Assembly (NCBI RefSeq): GCF_034093315.1 | Contig: NZ_CP139300.1 | Coordinates: 1,240,001 to 1,304,000 of the forward strand | Reading direction: 5' to 3' | DNA: 64,000 bases | DNA from: Prochlorococcus sp. MIT 1314 | GTDB lineage: Bacteria; Cyanobacteriota; Cyanobacteriia; PCC-6307; Cyanobiaceae | Part shown: in pieces, positions 25,506-34,417 of the stretch | Numbering within the stretch: position 1 is the stretch's first letter | Layout: every line of letters begins with the position of its first letter | Translations under genes and position numbers: made by a program | The notes under the pieces: model-generated | What the model was told of the DNA's origin: nothing | Database searches by the model: none | Seen by the model: the letters and a program-made list of their open reading frames with translations, nothing else

Positions 25506-26870
25506 GTGAAACAAAATAGTCCTAATATAAAAGAAAAAAAACTATCTAAGGTTGCATTCAGTCATGTTGGTTGTGAGAAAAATCTTGTTGATACTGAACA
25601 TATGCAAGGCTTATTAGATAAAGAGGGTTATGAAGTTGACAGCAATATAAATGATGCAAATGTTGTTGTTGTAAATACTTGCAGTTTTATTGAAACAGCT
25701 AGAGAAGAATCTATTAGAAAAATTCTAGAATATACAAATCAAGGAAAGGAAGTAATAGTTGCAGGCTGTATGGCTCAGCATTTTAAAGATGAGCTTATAA
25801 AAGAAATACCTGAAATAAAAGGTTTGGTTGGAACAGGAGATTATCAAAAGATAGCCAAGGTTTTAGACAGAGTAGAAAAAGGGGAAATCGTTAATGAAGT
25901 TTCAAAAATACCTGAATTTATTGCAGATGAGGAAACGCCTCGTTTTGTAGATAAAAATAAATTTGTAGCTTATCTTCGCATTGCTGAAGGCTGCAACTAT
26001 AATTGTGCTTTTTGTATTATTCCTAAGTTGAGAGGTCCTCAAAGAAGTAGAACAATAGAATCTATAGTTTCAGAAGCTAAAAGTCTTGCAAAAAAGGGTA
26101 TTCAAGAAATCATATTAATTAGTCAAATAACAACTAATTATGGTCAAGATATATATGGAAAACCATCATTAGCCAAACTTTTGAATGAGCTTTCTAAAGT
26201 TCCAATTCCTTGGATAAGGATACATTATGCTTATCCAACAGGTTTAACTGATGAAGTTATTAGAGCTTTCAAAGATTCAAAGAATATTGTCCCTTACTTT
26301 GATTTGCCACTTCAGCATAGTCATCCAGATGTGTTGAAGAGTATGAATAGACCTTGGCAAGCTTCTTTGAATCAATCAATTTTGGAGAAAATTAGAGAAG
26401 AAATTCCGTCTGCTGTATTAAGAACTAGTCTCATTGTTGGTTTCCCAGGAGAAAAAAAAGAACATTTTGAACATCTTCTCGAATTTTTGGATAGGCACAA
26501 ATTTGATCATGTGGGAGTGTTTATTTTTTCTCCTGAGGAAGGAACTTCAGCTTTTCATTTGCCAAATAAAGTATCTCCAGAGGTTGCAGAGGCAAGAAAA
26601 GATAATGTTATTTCAGTTCAACAAAATATCTCTAAAGATAAAAATCAGACATATGTTGGTTTAAAAATGAAGATTTTGGTAGAAAAAATATCAGATAATA
26701 ACGAATTAATAGGCCGGTCCTATAATTTCGCTCCTGAAATTGACGGAACTGTAATTTTATCTGTTAAAGATAAAATTGATTTGAAAAATTATATTGGTAA
26801 ATTTGTTGAAGCAAATATTTCTTTTGCGGATGAATATGATTTGTATGGAGAGACTATTAAAATTTTGTAG
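25506..26870 (+). CDS. rimO: ribosomal protein S12 methylthiotransferase
   Basis: A 454-residue radical SAM enzyme with a GTG start. It adds a methylthio group to an aspartate of ribosomal protein S12. The UPF0004 domain has Cys23, Cys59 and Cys88 for the auxiliary cluster. The radical SAM motif [10 protein letters not shown] has Cys163, Cys167 and Cys170. A C-terminal TRAM domain (about 385-454) follows. The [15 protein letters not shown] opening distinguishes RimO from the tRNA enzyme MiaB. Confidence 0.93.
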   Translation: MKQNSPNIKEKKLSKVAFSHVGCEKNLVDTEHMQGLLDKEGYEVDSNINDANVVVVNTCSFIETAREESIRKILEYTNQGKEVIVAGCMAQHFKDELIKEIPEIKGLVGTGDYQKIAKVLDRVEKGEIVNEVSKIPEFIADEETPRFVDKNKFVAYLRIAEGCNYNCAFCIIPKLRGPQRSRTIESIVSEAKSLAKKGIQEIILISQITTNYGQDIYGKPSLAKLLNELSKVPIPWIRIHYAYPTGLTDEVIRAFKDSKNIVPYFDLPLQHSHPDVLKSMNRPWQASLNQSILEKIREEIPSAVLRTSLIVGFPGEKKEHFEHLLEFLDRHKFDHVGVFIFSPEEGTSAFHLPNKVSPEVAEARKDNVISVQQNISKDKNQTYVGLKMKILVEKISDNNELIGRSYNFAPEIDGTVILSVKDKIDLKNYIGKFVEANISFADEYDLYGETIKIL

Positions 26871-26875
26871 TTTTT

Positions 26876-26968
26876 TTAAATTAATTTAACTGCTCTTAAG
26901 AGCTTATCTAATGCGAAAGCAGCTCCAAAACCAAAACCAATAAATGCAAAATAGAAAATGATGTTCAT
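26876..26968 (-). CDS. petL: PetL-like 30-aa subunit of cytochrome b6f
   Basis: A 30-codon frame on the complement strand, ATG at 26966-26968 and TAA at 26876-26878, encodes a single hydrophobic helix MNIIFYFAFIGFGFGAAF followed by LDKLLRAVKLI. The ending L-R-A-V-K-L-I on a 30-residue single-span protein resembles PetL, a small cytochrome b6f subunit. The identification rests on size and tail pattern only, so another small thylakoid protein remains possible. It lies 6 bases after the convergent rimO stop. Confidence 0.6.
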   Translation of the reverse strand: MNIIFYFAFIGFGFGAAFALDKLLRAVKLI

Positions 26969-27032
26969 TAATTTTTTTATTTTTATTTAATTTAACATCA
27001 GATGAAAAGATTAGATTTTTTCGTTTAATTTC

Positions 27033-27419
27033 TTAATCTTGAATATAGGGTAATTTTTTGTATAAACATTCTTCTGCTTTTTGTAGTTCCCGGCCTAAAT
27101 ATAGAGCATGGTCGAATCTGGTTATTAAGTCATTTCTTTTTTCAGTGATCAATATTCCAAGTTGTTTTGCACTAATACCTTTAAAAACTTCATTACTAAC
27201 TCTTTTATTTTGAGAGTCGCATTTGATTGGTTCATTTGTTTCTGGGTCAAGCGCATAGCCTTCCTCATCGATGTTATTTAAAAAGTGCTCTAAAATTATC
27301 TTCTTTTCTTCTAAATCTACTTTTATAATAAAATAACCATTTGGATCTAAGTCTATATATCGGTTGGATAGATTAGTATCAATCTTTATTTTTTCATTTA
27401 AACTTTTACTAGAATCCAT
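27033..27419 (-). CDS. DUF4346-type cyanobacterial protein
   Basis: A 128-residue soluble protein. The segment DLDPNGYFIIKVDLEEKKIILEHF, then ISAKQLGILITE and FDHALYLGRELQKAEECL ending PYIQD, fits the cyanobacterial DUF4346 domain, which in some species is fused to a pterin-binding enzyme. No function is assigned. The three genes to its right include pterin- and pyrimidine-related enzymes, which may or may not be relevant. Confidence 0.6.
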   Translation of the reverse strand: MDSSKSLNEKIKIDTNLSNRYIDLDPNGYFIIKVDLEEKKIILEHFLNNIDEEGYALDPETNEPIKCDSQNKRVSNEVFKGISAKQLGILITEKRNDLITRFDHALYLGRELQKAEECLYKKLPYIQD

Positions 27420-27479
27420 CCTTAGAAGTTAATAAAAACGATATTACTAATATAATCTTTCGTAAAGCCAAATAATTTT

Positions 27480-28634
27480 TTATTTAAAGGGTATAGAATT
27501 ATTCTCAAATTCAATTTCCGTCTCGGTTTGTTTATTAACTTCATTTAGCCAAGGATAAATTATATTTTCCATATTTTTGTCAAACCACTTATGCAAGCTA
27601 ATTGTGCTTTTTGCAAAAAACCCCCTCCGCCTTTTATGTTTACCACCTGCTCCAGGATCAAAAAAATGGATACTATTTTTTATTGCCCATTCAATTGGCT
27701 GGTAGTAACATAATTCAAAATGTAAATTAGATATGTCTTCTTGACTACCCCAATATCTACCCCATAAGTTGTTTTTATTTTTAACGCACATCGACATAGC
27801 AATAATATCATTCGAATCATTTTTTGATGCGCTAAAAAGTAAAAGATTTTTTTTATTATCAACAATTTTTTCGAAAAATGTAGATGTTAGATATTTACTT
27901 CCCCAAACTCCCCACCTCGAGCAATGCTGTTCATAAAAATTATGCATTTTTTTGAGAATTTCTTGGTTGATATCATCTTTATTAAAAATTTTTATTTTAA
28001 TATCTTGTTTAGTAATTGATTTCCTCTCTTTTTTGATATTTTTTCTCTGATTCGAGTTAAATCTAGAAAGAAAATCATCAAACGTTTTTTCTCCATTACT
28101 CCTCCATTCACTGCTGGAATTTATCCATTCATGGTATCCCAAAGATTTAAGATGGTTGCCCCAGCTTTCATCAATATATAAAAAATTACAACTTAAAATT
28201 TTGTTTTTAATCGCAAAGCTTTCGATATTGTTTATTAGTAAATTTGTAATTTCTTTCTTATCTTTATTTTTTTTATAAAGAAATTGATATCCATTTACAG
28301 GACTATAAGGACTCATTCCAATTAATTTAGGGTAATAATTTAAATTCAGCTCTTGAGCCAATCGTGCAAATGATTGATCAAAAATGAATTCACCATAGCT
28401 ATGGTTTTTTAAAAAAAGTGGAGCAATTCCTAATATTTCTTCATTTTTATACCCAACAAAATATAGAGGCTGCCAACCAGTTTCTCTTGAAACACTTTTT
28501 GATATTTCAAGGTTTTTAAGCCAAGTCCATTCATAAAACGGATTATTGATTTCATTTGCTAATTCATTCCATATCTCCTTGGAGATTTCCTTGATTGACA
28601 ATTTGACTTCAACTTTATGTATTTTTTGGTTCAT
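27480..28634 (-). CDS. FemAB/DUF482-type acyltransferase
   Basis: A 384-residue protein of the peptidogalycan-biosynthesis/GNAT-fold family (DUF482). The diagnostic C-terminal block FFDPGAGGKHKRRRGF is present, preceded by LHFELCYYQPIEWAI and a NSNQRKNIKKERKSI segment. Proteins of this group are predicted N-acyltransferases; substrates are unknown. It starts 18 bases after the RibD-like stop in the same leftward direction. The pocket residues around DPGAGGKH are intact. Confidence 0.8.
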   Translation of the reverse strand: MNQKIHKVEVKLSIKEISKEIWNELANEINNPFYEWTWLKNLEISKSVSRETGWQPLYFVGYKNEEILGIAPLFLKNHSYGEFIFDQSFARLAQELNLNYYPKLIGMSPYSPVNGYQFLYKKNKDKKEITNLLINNIESFAIKNKILSCNFLYIDESWGNHLKSLGYHEWINSSSEWRSNGEKTFDDFLSRFNSNQRKNIKKERKSITKQDIKIKIFNKDDINQEILKKMHNFYEQHCSRWGVWGSKYLTSTFFEKIVDNKKNLLLFSASKNDSNDIIAMSMCVKNKNNLWGRYWGSQEDISNLHFELCYYQPIEWAIKNSIHFFDPGAGGKHKRRRGFFAKSTISLHKWFDKNMENIIYPWLNEVNKQTETEIEFENNSIPFK

Positions 28635-28651
28635 TTATTATTGAATCTATT

Positions 28652-29302
28652 TCAAATTTTTTTGTAATGAACATGGATTTCATTATTCATTAAATTTTTA
28701 ATTGATTTTATTTCCCATAGTCTTTTGAGATTAAAAATCTCATTTGTGTGTTCTGGAGGGATCCATGTATATCTACCTCCAATAATTCGTGGAATTATTG
28801 TAATTTTTATATCTGTTATGAGATCCTCTTTTATAAATGAATTTATAAGTTTCGCACCTCCTAAAAGAGCTAGATTATTTATCCCTTGTTTTTTTAGTGA
28901 AATTAAAGTTTCCCCCCATGAATCTTCGAAAAAGAGTTGTTTCTCGAAGTCATTATGCGAAGAATTATCAACTTTACTTGAGCTTATTAGCCATCTTCTA
29001 ATTGGTTGACGAAAGTATTTCCAATTACTGTTAAAGTTTTTGCTATTTGAAGCAACTATAGAAATTGGTTGGCTTTTTGATATATTTAATTCGTCATTAT
29101 CATTGCGATTTTTAATTAAGTAAGTTGATTGATGAGCTATTAAAGTACCTAAACCAAAAATGGTGGCGTCAACCATTGATAAGTTTTGATTTAACATTTT
29201 TTTATCTTCTTCACTGCCAAGATGGGATTCTCCACCTCCAGGAAATGCAATTCTCCCATCAAGACTAGATGCTATAACAATTATTACTCTTGGGATACTC
29301 AA
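28652..29302 (-). CDS. RibD C-terminal/dihydrofolate reductase-like protein
   Basis: A 216-residue single-domain reductase. It starts VIIVIASSLDGRIAFPGG and has LGSEEDKKMLNQNLSMVDATIFGLGTL, then LLGGAKLINSFIKEDLITDIKITIIPRIIGG: the NADPH-binding DHFR fold of the RibD reductase domain. No deaminase domain is attached. It could reduce a pyrimidine intermediate of riboflavin synthesis or another pterin-like substrate. It overlaps the tandem QueD-like gene by 4 bases, so the two are probably coupled. Confidence 0.78.
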   Translation of the reverse strand: MSIPRVIIVIASSLDGRIAFPGGGESHLGSEEDKKMLNQNLSMVDATIFGLGTLIAHQSTYLIKNRNDNDELNISKSQPISIVASNSKNFNSNWKYFRQPIRRWLISSSKVDNSSHNDFEKQLFFEDSWGETLISLKKQGINNLALLGGAKLINSFIKEDLITDIKITIIPRIIGGRYTWIPPEHTNEIFNLKRLWEIKSIKNLMNNEIHVHYKKI

Positions 29303-30225
29303 GTTTGTGTGACTAAACTATTTTCAAATTTCAAATTCAATGAATTGGTTAACTTTTGATCAACATAAATTTCTGCAGCATTATTTGGACTCTCTTGAAG
29401 TCTTATTTTGTGTAATGTTGCACCAAGGTTATGTATTGGTTTTTTAAGAATATCAGAAATATATAAAGCTATATTTTCAGCGGTTGGAACACAATTTTGA
29501 AAAAATTCGATGTCTTTATTTAGAAAAGTATGATCTAGTTGTTCAACAACCAAATCATTAATTATCTCTTGGAGGGCATATAAGTCGCAAACCATTCCCG
29601 TTCTCTTATCAATTTCTCCTTTTACAGTTATTTCAACAAGATAGTTATGACCATGTCCATTAACTCTGGCACATTTCCCATAGATTTTTTTATTTTCATC
29701 AAAGGATATCTCTTCTTTTGCAAGTCTATGAGCGGCTGCAAAATGAGTTTGTACTGTTAAAAATGCTTCCATGTTTTTTCCAAAATAATCTGCCCATAAA
29801 TTTGGGTTTTCATAAAGTCTTAGACTTGTAAGAGGTAAATCATCCTTTAGACGAGTCCAAATGACCTTTACTAATGCTTCAGTTGTGGGAAGTATACCCT
29901 CTTGGGTATTAACATTAAATTCAGGCCAGACATCATTTAAAAAACGAAAATCTAATTGTCCAGTAACCTTATCTTTAATAGAGTGTTTTACATCAGAAAG
30001 ATTAAGTACCATTCCATCAGAGTCTAGTTCTCCACCCATTGAAACAATAAGTTCATAATTATGACCATGACCTGGAGCAATACTGCACTTTCCAAAAAGA
30101 GATAAATTTTCTTCTGGGCTTTTTTCAGGGAGCCAATAACGGTGACTAGAACTAAAGCAGGCACGTCGAGTTATGACGCATTCACGTCCTTTTCCATGTA
30201 ATGGTTTGGATTGTGTAGAAGTCAT
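29299..30225 (-). CDS. tandem 6-pyruvoyl-tetrahydropterin synthase-like (QueD) protein
   Basis: A 308-residue protein made of two PTPS/QueD domains (about 15-145 and 150-300). Zinc ligands are present in both: His28, His53 and His55 in the first, His166, His191 and His193 in the second. The catalytic cysteine is seen in both (FGKC at 47, YGKC at 185). The Asp-His pair is intact in the second (Asp231-His232, QLDHTFLN) but is Asp-Phe in the first (QLDFRFLN, 92-93). A 6-carboxytetrahydropterin synthase role in queuosine synthesis, or a pterin role, is likely. Confidence 0.85.
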   Translation of the reverse strand: MTSTQSKPLHGKGRECVITRRACFSSSHRYWLPEKSPEENLSLFGKCSIAPGHGHNYELIVSMGGELDSDGMVLNLSDVKHSIKDKVTGQLDFRFLNDVWPEFNVNTQEGILPTTEALVKVIWTRLKDDLPLTSLRLYENPNLWADYFGKNMEAFLTVQTHFAAAHRLAKEEISFDENKKIYGKCARVNGHGHNYLVEITVKGEIDKRTGMVCDLYALQEIINDLVVEQLDHTFLNKDIEFFQNCVPTAENIALYISDILKKPIHNLGATLHKIRLQESPNNAAEIYVDQKLTNSLNLKFENSLVTQT

Positions 30226-30275
30226 ATCTGTCTGCGATAATACTATCTTAAGGTTTTAAATGCGCTTTTGTCTTT

Positions 30276-30833
30276 ATGGAACAATCCATTATCAAAAAAA
30301 CAGTTCATACTTTAAAGGGCAGAAACATATTTTTAATAGGAATGATGGGTTCTGGTAAGTCGCAAACTGGTTTGAAGCTGGCAGAATTATTGAAGTATAA
30401 ATACATTGATTTAGATTCATTAATAGAGAAGTTGGCAAAAAAATCTATCAATCAAATTTTTAATGATGAAGGCGAAGAGAATTTCCGTGAATTAGAAGCA
30501 AACTGCCTTAAAGAAACTATCAAAATTCCTTCATTAGTAATCTCAACTGGGGGAGGAATAGTTACCAAATCGGAAAACTGGGGAATCTTAAGACAGGGAA
30601 TAATTGCTTGGATAGATCTCGACAAAGATATAGCAGTTGAAAGGTTGAAAAATGAAATTGAAAATAGGCCACTTCTTCAGGGAAAGAATCTAAATGATTT
30701 ATATATGAGCATTTTTCAATCTAGAGAAAATTTGTATTCTCAAGCGGATTTAAGAATTCAAGTAAAAAAGGAAAATATTGAAGAAGTCTCTATGAAAATA
30801 ATTAATGCAATTCATAAAGAAATAATTAGTTAA
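30276..30833 (+). CDS. aroK: shikimate kinase
   Basis: A 185-residue nucleotide-binding kinase for the fifth step of chorismate synthesis. The P-loop is GMMGSGKS (residues about 22-29), followed by the shikimate-binding DLDSLIE, the F..EGEENFRELE block, STGGGIV and the lid RPLLQGK. All are in the expected order and length. It is divergent from the QueD-like gene (50 bases) and its stop overlaps the convergent CRR7-like gene by 4 bases. Confidence 0.93.
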   Translation: MEQSIIKKTVHTLKGRNIFLIGMMGSGKSQTGLKLAELLKYKYIDLDSLIEKLAKKSINQIFNDEGEENFRELEANCLKETIKIPSLVISTGGGIVTKSENWGILRQGIIAWIDLDKDIAVERLKNEIENRPLLQGKNLNDLYMSIFQSRENLYSQADLRIQVKKENIEEVSMKIINAIHKEIIS

Positions 30834-31087
30834 TCTGGTTCAATTCTTACTGCAAACCATTTGATAACGTATCCTAACTTTATTTCTAATTCATAAGTGC
30901 TTTCCAATAATTCTTCAAAAAATTCCTGATCAGGATCTCCTATATTTTGATATATTGTTTGTGTTTCTGTCTTACTAAGCCAATTCTTCAACCATAAAAT
31001 TGCTTCTTGCTTTGATACAATTTTTTCTTTTGAATCTGGCTCTAATAATACATAATGATCTGATGCTCTTATTAGTGGATTTGACAT
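30830..31087 (-). CDS. CRR7-like NDH-1 assembly protein
   Basis: An 85-residue soluble protein whose pattern, a start MSNPLIRASDHYVLLEP and an end YVIKWFAVRIEPD with acidic helices between, resembles the chlororespiratory reduction 7 family that helps accumulate the NDH-1 complex in cyanobacteria and chloroplasts. The match rests on remembered sequence pattern only. It is convergent with aroK and divergent, with a one-base gap, from the secreted protein gene at 31089. Confidence 0.55.
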   Translation of the reverse strand: MSNPLIRASDHYVLLEPDSKEKIVSKQEAILWLKNWLSKTETQTIYQNIGDPDQEFFEELLESTYELEIKLGYVIKWFAVRIEPD

Positions 31088-31088
31088 A

Positions 31089-31796
31089 ATGAAGATTCTT
31101 CTTGGATTAATTCTTTGCTTGATTTTTCAAGGAATTTTTTTAGAAAGTTCTTTTGCTCTAGAAGATTCTAACGTACGAGAGTTTTTGGAAAATCGTGAAA
31201 ATCGATGGCCGGAATTATATTTGCCAAATTTTAAATTATCTGATACTTCAAAAGATTTAATTTATCCTAAATGGTTCGAGGGGAATTGGCTTGTTACTTC
31301 TCAAGATATAGTTAATGATTCAGAAGAGCCAGTTATTTATAAAGTAAATTTCTTTAAGAATGATTCAGATTTAATTGTTGGTAATCGTGCAAAAAATTCT
31401 GAATCTATTGGAAAAGCAATATTTGGTGATACTTTAATCAAGGTTGTAAATGATCCTCAATCTATTAATAATCAAATTACTTATTTAAAAGATGATTTTT
31501 ACATCGATTCAAGAATTACAGGGAGAAATCAAATCCAAGATGATGATATTTTTTTCGCAGATGAGCTAGTTATACAAACAGCTCATAAGCCAGGTGCTTC
31601 AAGGATTAATCAGGTAGAGACCATTAGTAAATTTAAAAAATGTTCTAAAGAAATATTGGAAGTTGATAATTCAATCAAACCATTAATTTGTGGAGTGCAA
31701 TATGTTGCTTCTTATGGTTCAAAAGTTGGTGATCCTTCTATTCATGCTATAAAAACAAATAAATATAAATTAACGTTTGAATTTATTGAGAGTTAG
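31089..31796 (+). CDS. exported protein of unknown function (DUF6816-like)
   Basis: A 235-residue protein with a clear signal peptide (MKILLGLILCLIFQGIFLES, cleavage expected after SSFA). The mature part has NRWPELYLPNFKLSDTSKDLIYPKWFEGNW and many acidic residues, resembling a cyanobacterial and chloroplast lumen family. A lumenal or periplasmic location is inferred. It is divergent from the CRR7-like gene and its stop overlaps the convergent GST gene by 14 bases. Confidence 0.65.
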   Translation: MKILLGLILCLIFQGIFLESSFALEDSNVREFLENRENRWPELYLPNFKLSDTSKDLIYPKWFEGNWLVTSQDIVNDSEEPVIYKVNFFKNDSDLIVGNRAKNSESIGKAIFGDTLIKVVNDPQSINNQITYLKDDFYIDSRITGRNQIQDDDIFFADELVIQTAHKPGASRINQVETISKFKKCSKEILEVDNSIKPLICGVQYVASYGSKVGDPSIHAIKTNKYKLTFEFIES

Positions 31797-32508
31797 CACT
31801 AAAAAGATATTCTTCTAAGTTGTTCCTCCACATAAAAAGATTTTCTAAATAAGGGTTATTTATATATTCTTGGCTCCCTTCGCCTGAAAGAATTGGTCCT
31901 GCAGACTTTGGAAATTTAAGAAGGGATAATTGAGCAGCAATTGAAATATCTGCAATTGATAAACTATCTCCTACTAAATATTTTTTGTTAATCAAGGATT
32001 TTGATAAAGCTTCTAGTAATTTTTGGAGTTCTAAATTATCTTTAGAAGATAAAACTACATTTGAGATTTTACTAAGATTTTTAAAAGGAAATTTATCAAC
32101 AATACTTTTGACCGAAGAGGGTATTTCATCTGGAAGTAATGCAGTTCTTAGCTGTGGATTCTCTATTGCGGATTTTATTAAAGCTTTTCTACAAGTTGTA
32201 GCCATCGTAGTACCTGCCCAGTCTTCAATTAGTTTGCATTGTGCAAATAATATTGGGTCTTCAGGAAAGAGTGGATTGTTATCATTTTTTTTATCTATAT
32301 ATTCGCAAATAGTTGAAGAGTCATTAATAATTTGATCATTAACATCCACTATTACTGGCACTTGTTTTTGACCTGATAATTTGAAGATTTCAAATTGACC
32401 TATTCCTGGTGTTACTTCTTCAACTCGATATTGTAGTTTTTTTGCATGTAGAGCCATTCTTGTTTTTAAACAAAAAGCACTATGCCTAAATTGATATAAT
32501 GTAATCAT
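31783..32508 (-). CDS. glutathione S-transferase family protein
   Basis: A 241-residue GST. The N-terminal thioredoxin fold begins ITLYQFRHSAFCLKTRMAL with an S-A-F-C active-site-like pair, followed by QVPVIVD (cis-proline) and DSSTICEYID. The C-terminal all-helical domain holds LVGDSLSIADISIAAQLSLL, the conserved N-capping box region. Substrate unknown. It overlaps the DUF6816-like gene by 14 bases and is divergent from the DUF751 gene. Confidence 0.85.
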   Translation of the reverse strand: MITLYQFRHSAFCLKTRMALHAKKLQYRVEEVTPGIGQFEIFKLSGQKQVPVIVDVNDQIINDSSTICEYIDKKNDNNPLFPEDPILFAQCKLIEDWAGTTMATTCRKALIKSAIENPQLRTALLPDEIPSSVKSIVDKFPFKNLSKISNVVLSSKDNLELQKLLEALSKSLINKKYLVGDSLSIADISIAAQLSLLKFPKSAGPILSGEGSQEYINNPYLENLFMWRNNLEEYLFSANSQ

Positions 32509-32562
32509 GCAGTTTAAAGTTTCTTAAAACTTAGCTAAAAAACTAATCTATTTGTGGAGCTA

Positions 32563-32757
32563 ATGGGCGAATTTTTCTCTAATGTTGCAAGATATCCTAA
32601 GTATTTAATATCTATTATTATTGGGGGACTGGTTGCATTACTTGAACCTTTTTTCAAAAATAGATCTAATCCACTAACAATAGTAGGTTTAATATCTTCT
32701 GTTTTAAGTGCTTTCATAACTATTTATTTTGTCCTTCAAGCAATGACAAATCCATAA
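32563..32757 (+). CDS. DUF751/Ycf33-type membrane protein
   Basis: A 64-residue protein starting at ATG 32563 (a GTG three codons earlier is less likely). It begins MGEFFSNVARYPKYLISIIIGG and has two membrane helices (about 11-28 and 38-58). This is the pattern of the DUF751 family related to plastid Ycf33. Function unknown. It precedes rbfA by 14 bases on the same strand. Confidence 0.75.
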   Translation: MGEFFSNVARYPKYLISIIIGGLVALLEPFFKNRSNPLTIVGLISSVLSAFITIYFVLQAMTNP

Positions 32758-32771
32758 AATTTATAATCATA

Positions 32772-33167
32772 ATGGCAAATAATCATCGTCTTGCAAAAGT
32801 TTCTTCTCTTTTAAAAAAAGAAATAACCCTTATTTTGCAAAATGATTTAGAAAATGATCTTATTAGAGATTATTTTGTCAATATTTCTAAGATTGATTTA
32901 TCAGGTGACTTACAACACTGTAAAATTTATATCACTTCAACTGCTACAGAGACAGTAAGGAAAGAGATTGTGGCAAATTTAAATATTGCTAAAAGCGCTA
33001 TAAGGCACAATTTAGGAAAAAGAATAGAGATGAGAAGAGTTCCAGATATAATTTTTAAAGATGATATTGTTCTTGATAAAGGATTATCAGTTTTGAAACT
33101 TCTTGATGAAATAAAAAATAGAAATCAAAAGACTAATAATGTTGAGGATAAGGATGCCAATAATTGA
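32772..33167 (+). CDS. rbfA: ribosome-binding factor A
   Basis: A 131-residue KH-like protein that binds the 30S subunit during maturation, needed at low temperature. It opens HRLAKVSSLLKKEITLILQ and has CKIYITSTATE and HNLGKRIEMRRVPDIIFKDD, the family hallmarks. The C terminus overlaps the hemD start by 14 bases. DUF751 lies upstream. Confidence 0.92.
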   Translation: MANNHRLAKVSSLLKKEITLILQNDLENDLIRDYFVNISKIDLSGDLQHCKIYITSTATETVRKEIVANLNIAKSAIRHNLGKRIEMRRVPDIIFKDDIVLDKGLSVLKLLDEIKNRNQKTNNVEDKDANN

Positions 33168-33951
33168 TCTACCTCTTTATAAAAGAAATATAATTATTAC
33201 CCGATCAAGAGAGGGAATTCTGGATATAAAGAAAATTTTCACAAGCAAGGGAGCTATTATTTATGATTTTCCTGCAATAAGTATTGGCGATCCTGATGAC
33301 TTAAATCCTCTTGACGAAGCATTAAATCAAATAAATGATTTTCATTGGATTATTTTTTCTAGTAGTAATGGGATTAAATATGTAGATAGGAGGCTTAGAT
33401 ATTTTAATAGTTCTTTAAAAGAGTGTTCTAAAAAAACAAAAATTGCTGTAGTAGGAGAAAAAACTGCAAAAACTCTTGATGATTTTGGTATCAAGGCTGA
33501 TTTCATTCCTCCAGAATTTGTTGCCGAAAGTTTAATTGATAATTTTCCAGTATCTGGTTATGGACTTCGAGTCTTTGTGCCAAGAGTCCAAACAGGTGGT
33601 AGGGATCTAATTTCAGATCAATTTAGAAAGTCTGGTGCGCGTGTCTTTGAGGTTGCTGCATATGAAACTAGATGTCCTGATTCAATCCCTGAAGACACAA
33701 TCAATGTTATTTCTAAGCAAAAAGTCGATGCAATTATTTTCTCAAGCGGTAAAACCGTATCAAATTCTGCTTTTTTGCTAGAAAAAGAACTTGGTAAGGA
33801 ATGGTTAAAATATTTTGATCAAACTAAATTATTTACTATTGGACCTCAAACAACAAAAATATGTAAAAAGATTTTTGGACGAGTTGATAGTCAGGCACAA
33901 AAATATACTTTTGAAGGACTACTAGATGTTGCAATTAATATTTTTAGTTAG
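33154..33951 (+). CDS. hemD: uroporphyrinogen-III synthase
   Basis: A 265-residue enzyme that closes and inverts ring D of hydroxymethylbilane, the branch point to heme, chlorophyll and cobalamin. ATG 33154 is chosen over the in-frame ATG 33139 because GAGG sits six bases upstream of it. Landmarks are IIITRSREG at the N terminus, WIIFSSSNGIKYVDRRL, AVVGEKTAKTL and the C-terminal AIIFSSGKTVSNS. Overlaps rbfA by 14 bases and the convergent SRPBCC gene by 8. Confidence 0.9.
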   Translation: MPIIDLPLYKRNIIITRSREGILDIKKIFTSKGAIIYDFPAISIGDPDDLNPLDEALNQINDFHWIIFSSSNGIKYVDRRLRYFNSSLKECSKKTKIAVVGEKTAKTLDDFGIKADFIPPEFVAESLIDNFPVSGYGLRVFVPRVQTGGRDLISDQFRKSGARVFEVAAYETRCPDSIPEDTINVISKQKVDAIIFSSGKTVSNSAFLLEKELGKEWLKYFDQTKLFTIGPQTTKICKKIFGRVDSQAQKYTFEGLLDVAINIFS

Positions 33952-34414
33952 ACAAATCTTTTTTATAATTATTTTCAACTAACGTTTTAAACCTATCAAT
34001 ATTGGCTTGTAATTCGTTTGTGACCATTTTGCCTAAAATATTCTCTTCCATAAACCGAGCAACCATCTTAGGTAGCTCATATGTTATTGCTAAGTTTACT
34101 GTTGTGATTTGCTCACTTTTGCTTTCGAAAACTACTGATCCTTTAGTTGGTAAACCTCCTATAGATTTCCATTTAAGTTTGCTTTTTTCTACCCTTTCTG
34201 TAATTTGAGCTTTCCACTTAAACCTAAAACCATTTGCAGCTAAAGTCCATTCTGTTAAATCTGGTAATGTAGTGGTCTCTTCATCAACTGTTTTGACAGA
34301 TTCAATCCAGCTCATCCAAAGTGACATCGAGTCTAAATCACTCCATGTATTCCAAACATTTTCAAGAGGCGCATTAACAACTGTTATTACGTCATGTTTT
34401 AGCCAAGTACCCAT
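33944..34414 (-). CDS. SRPBCC (polyketide cyclase-like) protein
   Basis: A 156-residue protein with the START/Bet v1-like helix-grip pattern: WLKHDVITVVNAPLENVWNTWSDLDSMSLWMSW at the start, a central beta sheet, and a long C-terminal helix ending NELQANIDRFKTLVE. This fold binds hydrophobic ligands. It lies 3 bases downstream of crtQ on the same strand, an arrangement that suggests a link with carotenoid handling; that is inference. Confidence 0.8.
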   Translation of the reverse strand: MGTWLKHDVITVVNAPLENVWNTWSDLDSMSLWMSWIESVKTVDEETTTLPDLTEWTLAANGFRFKWKAQITERVEKSKLKWKSIGGLPTKGSVVFESKSEQITTVNLAITYELPKMVARFMEENILGKMVTNELQANIDRFKTLVENNYKKDLSN

Positions 34415-34417
34415 CAG

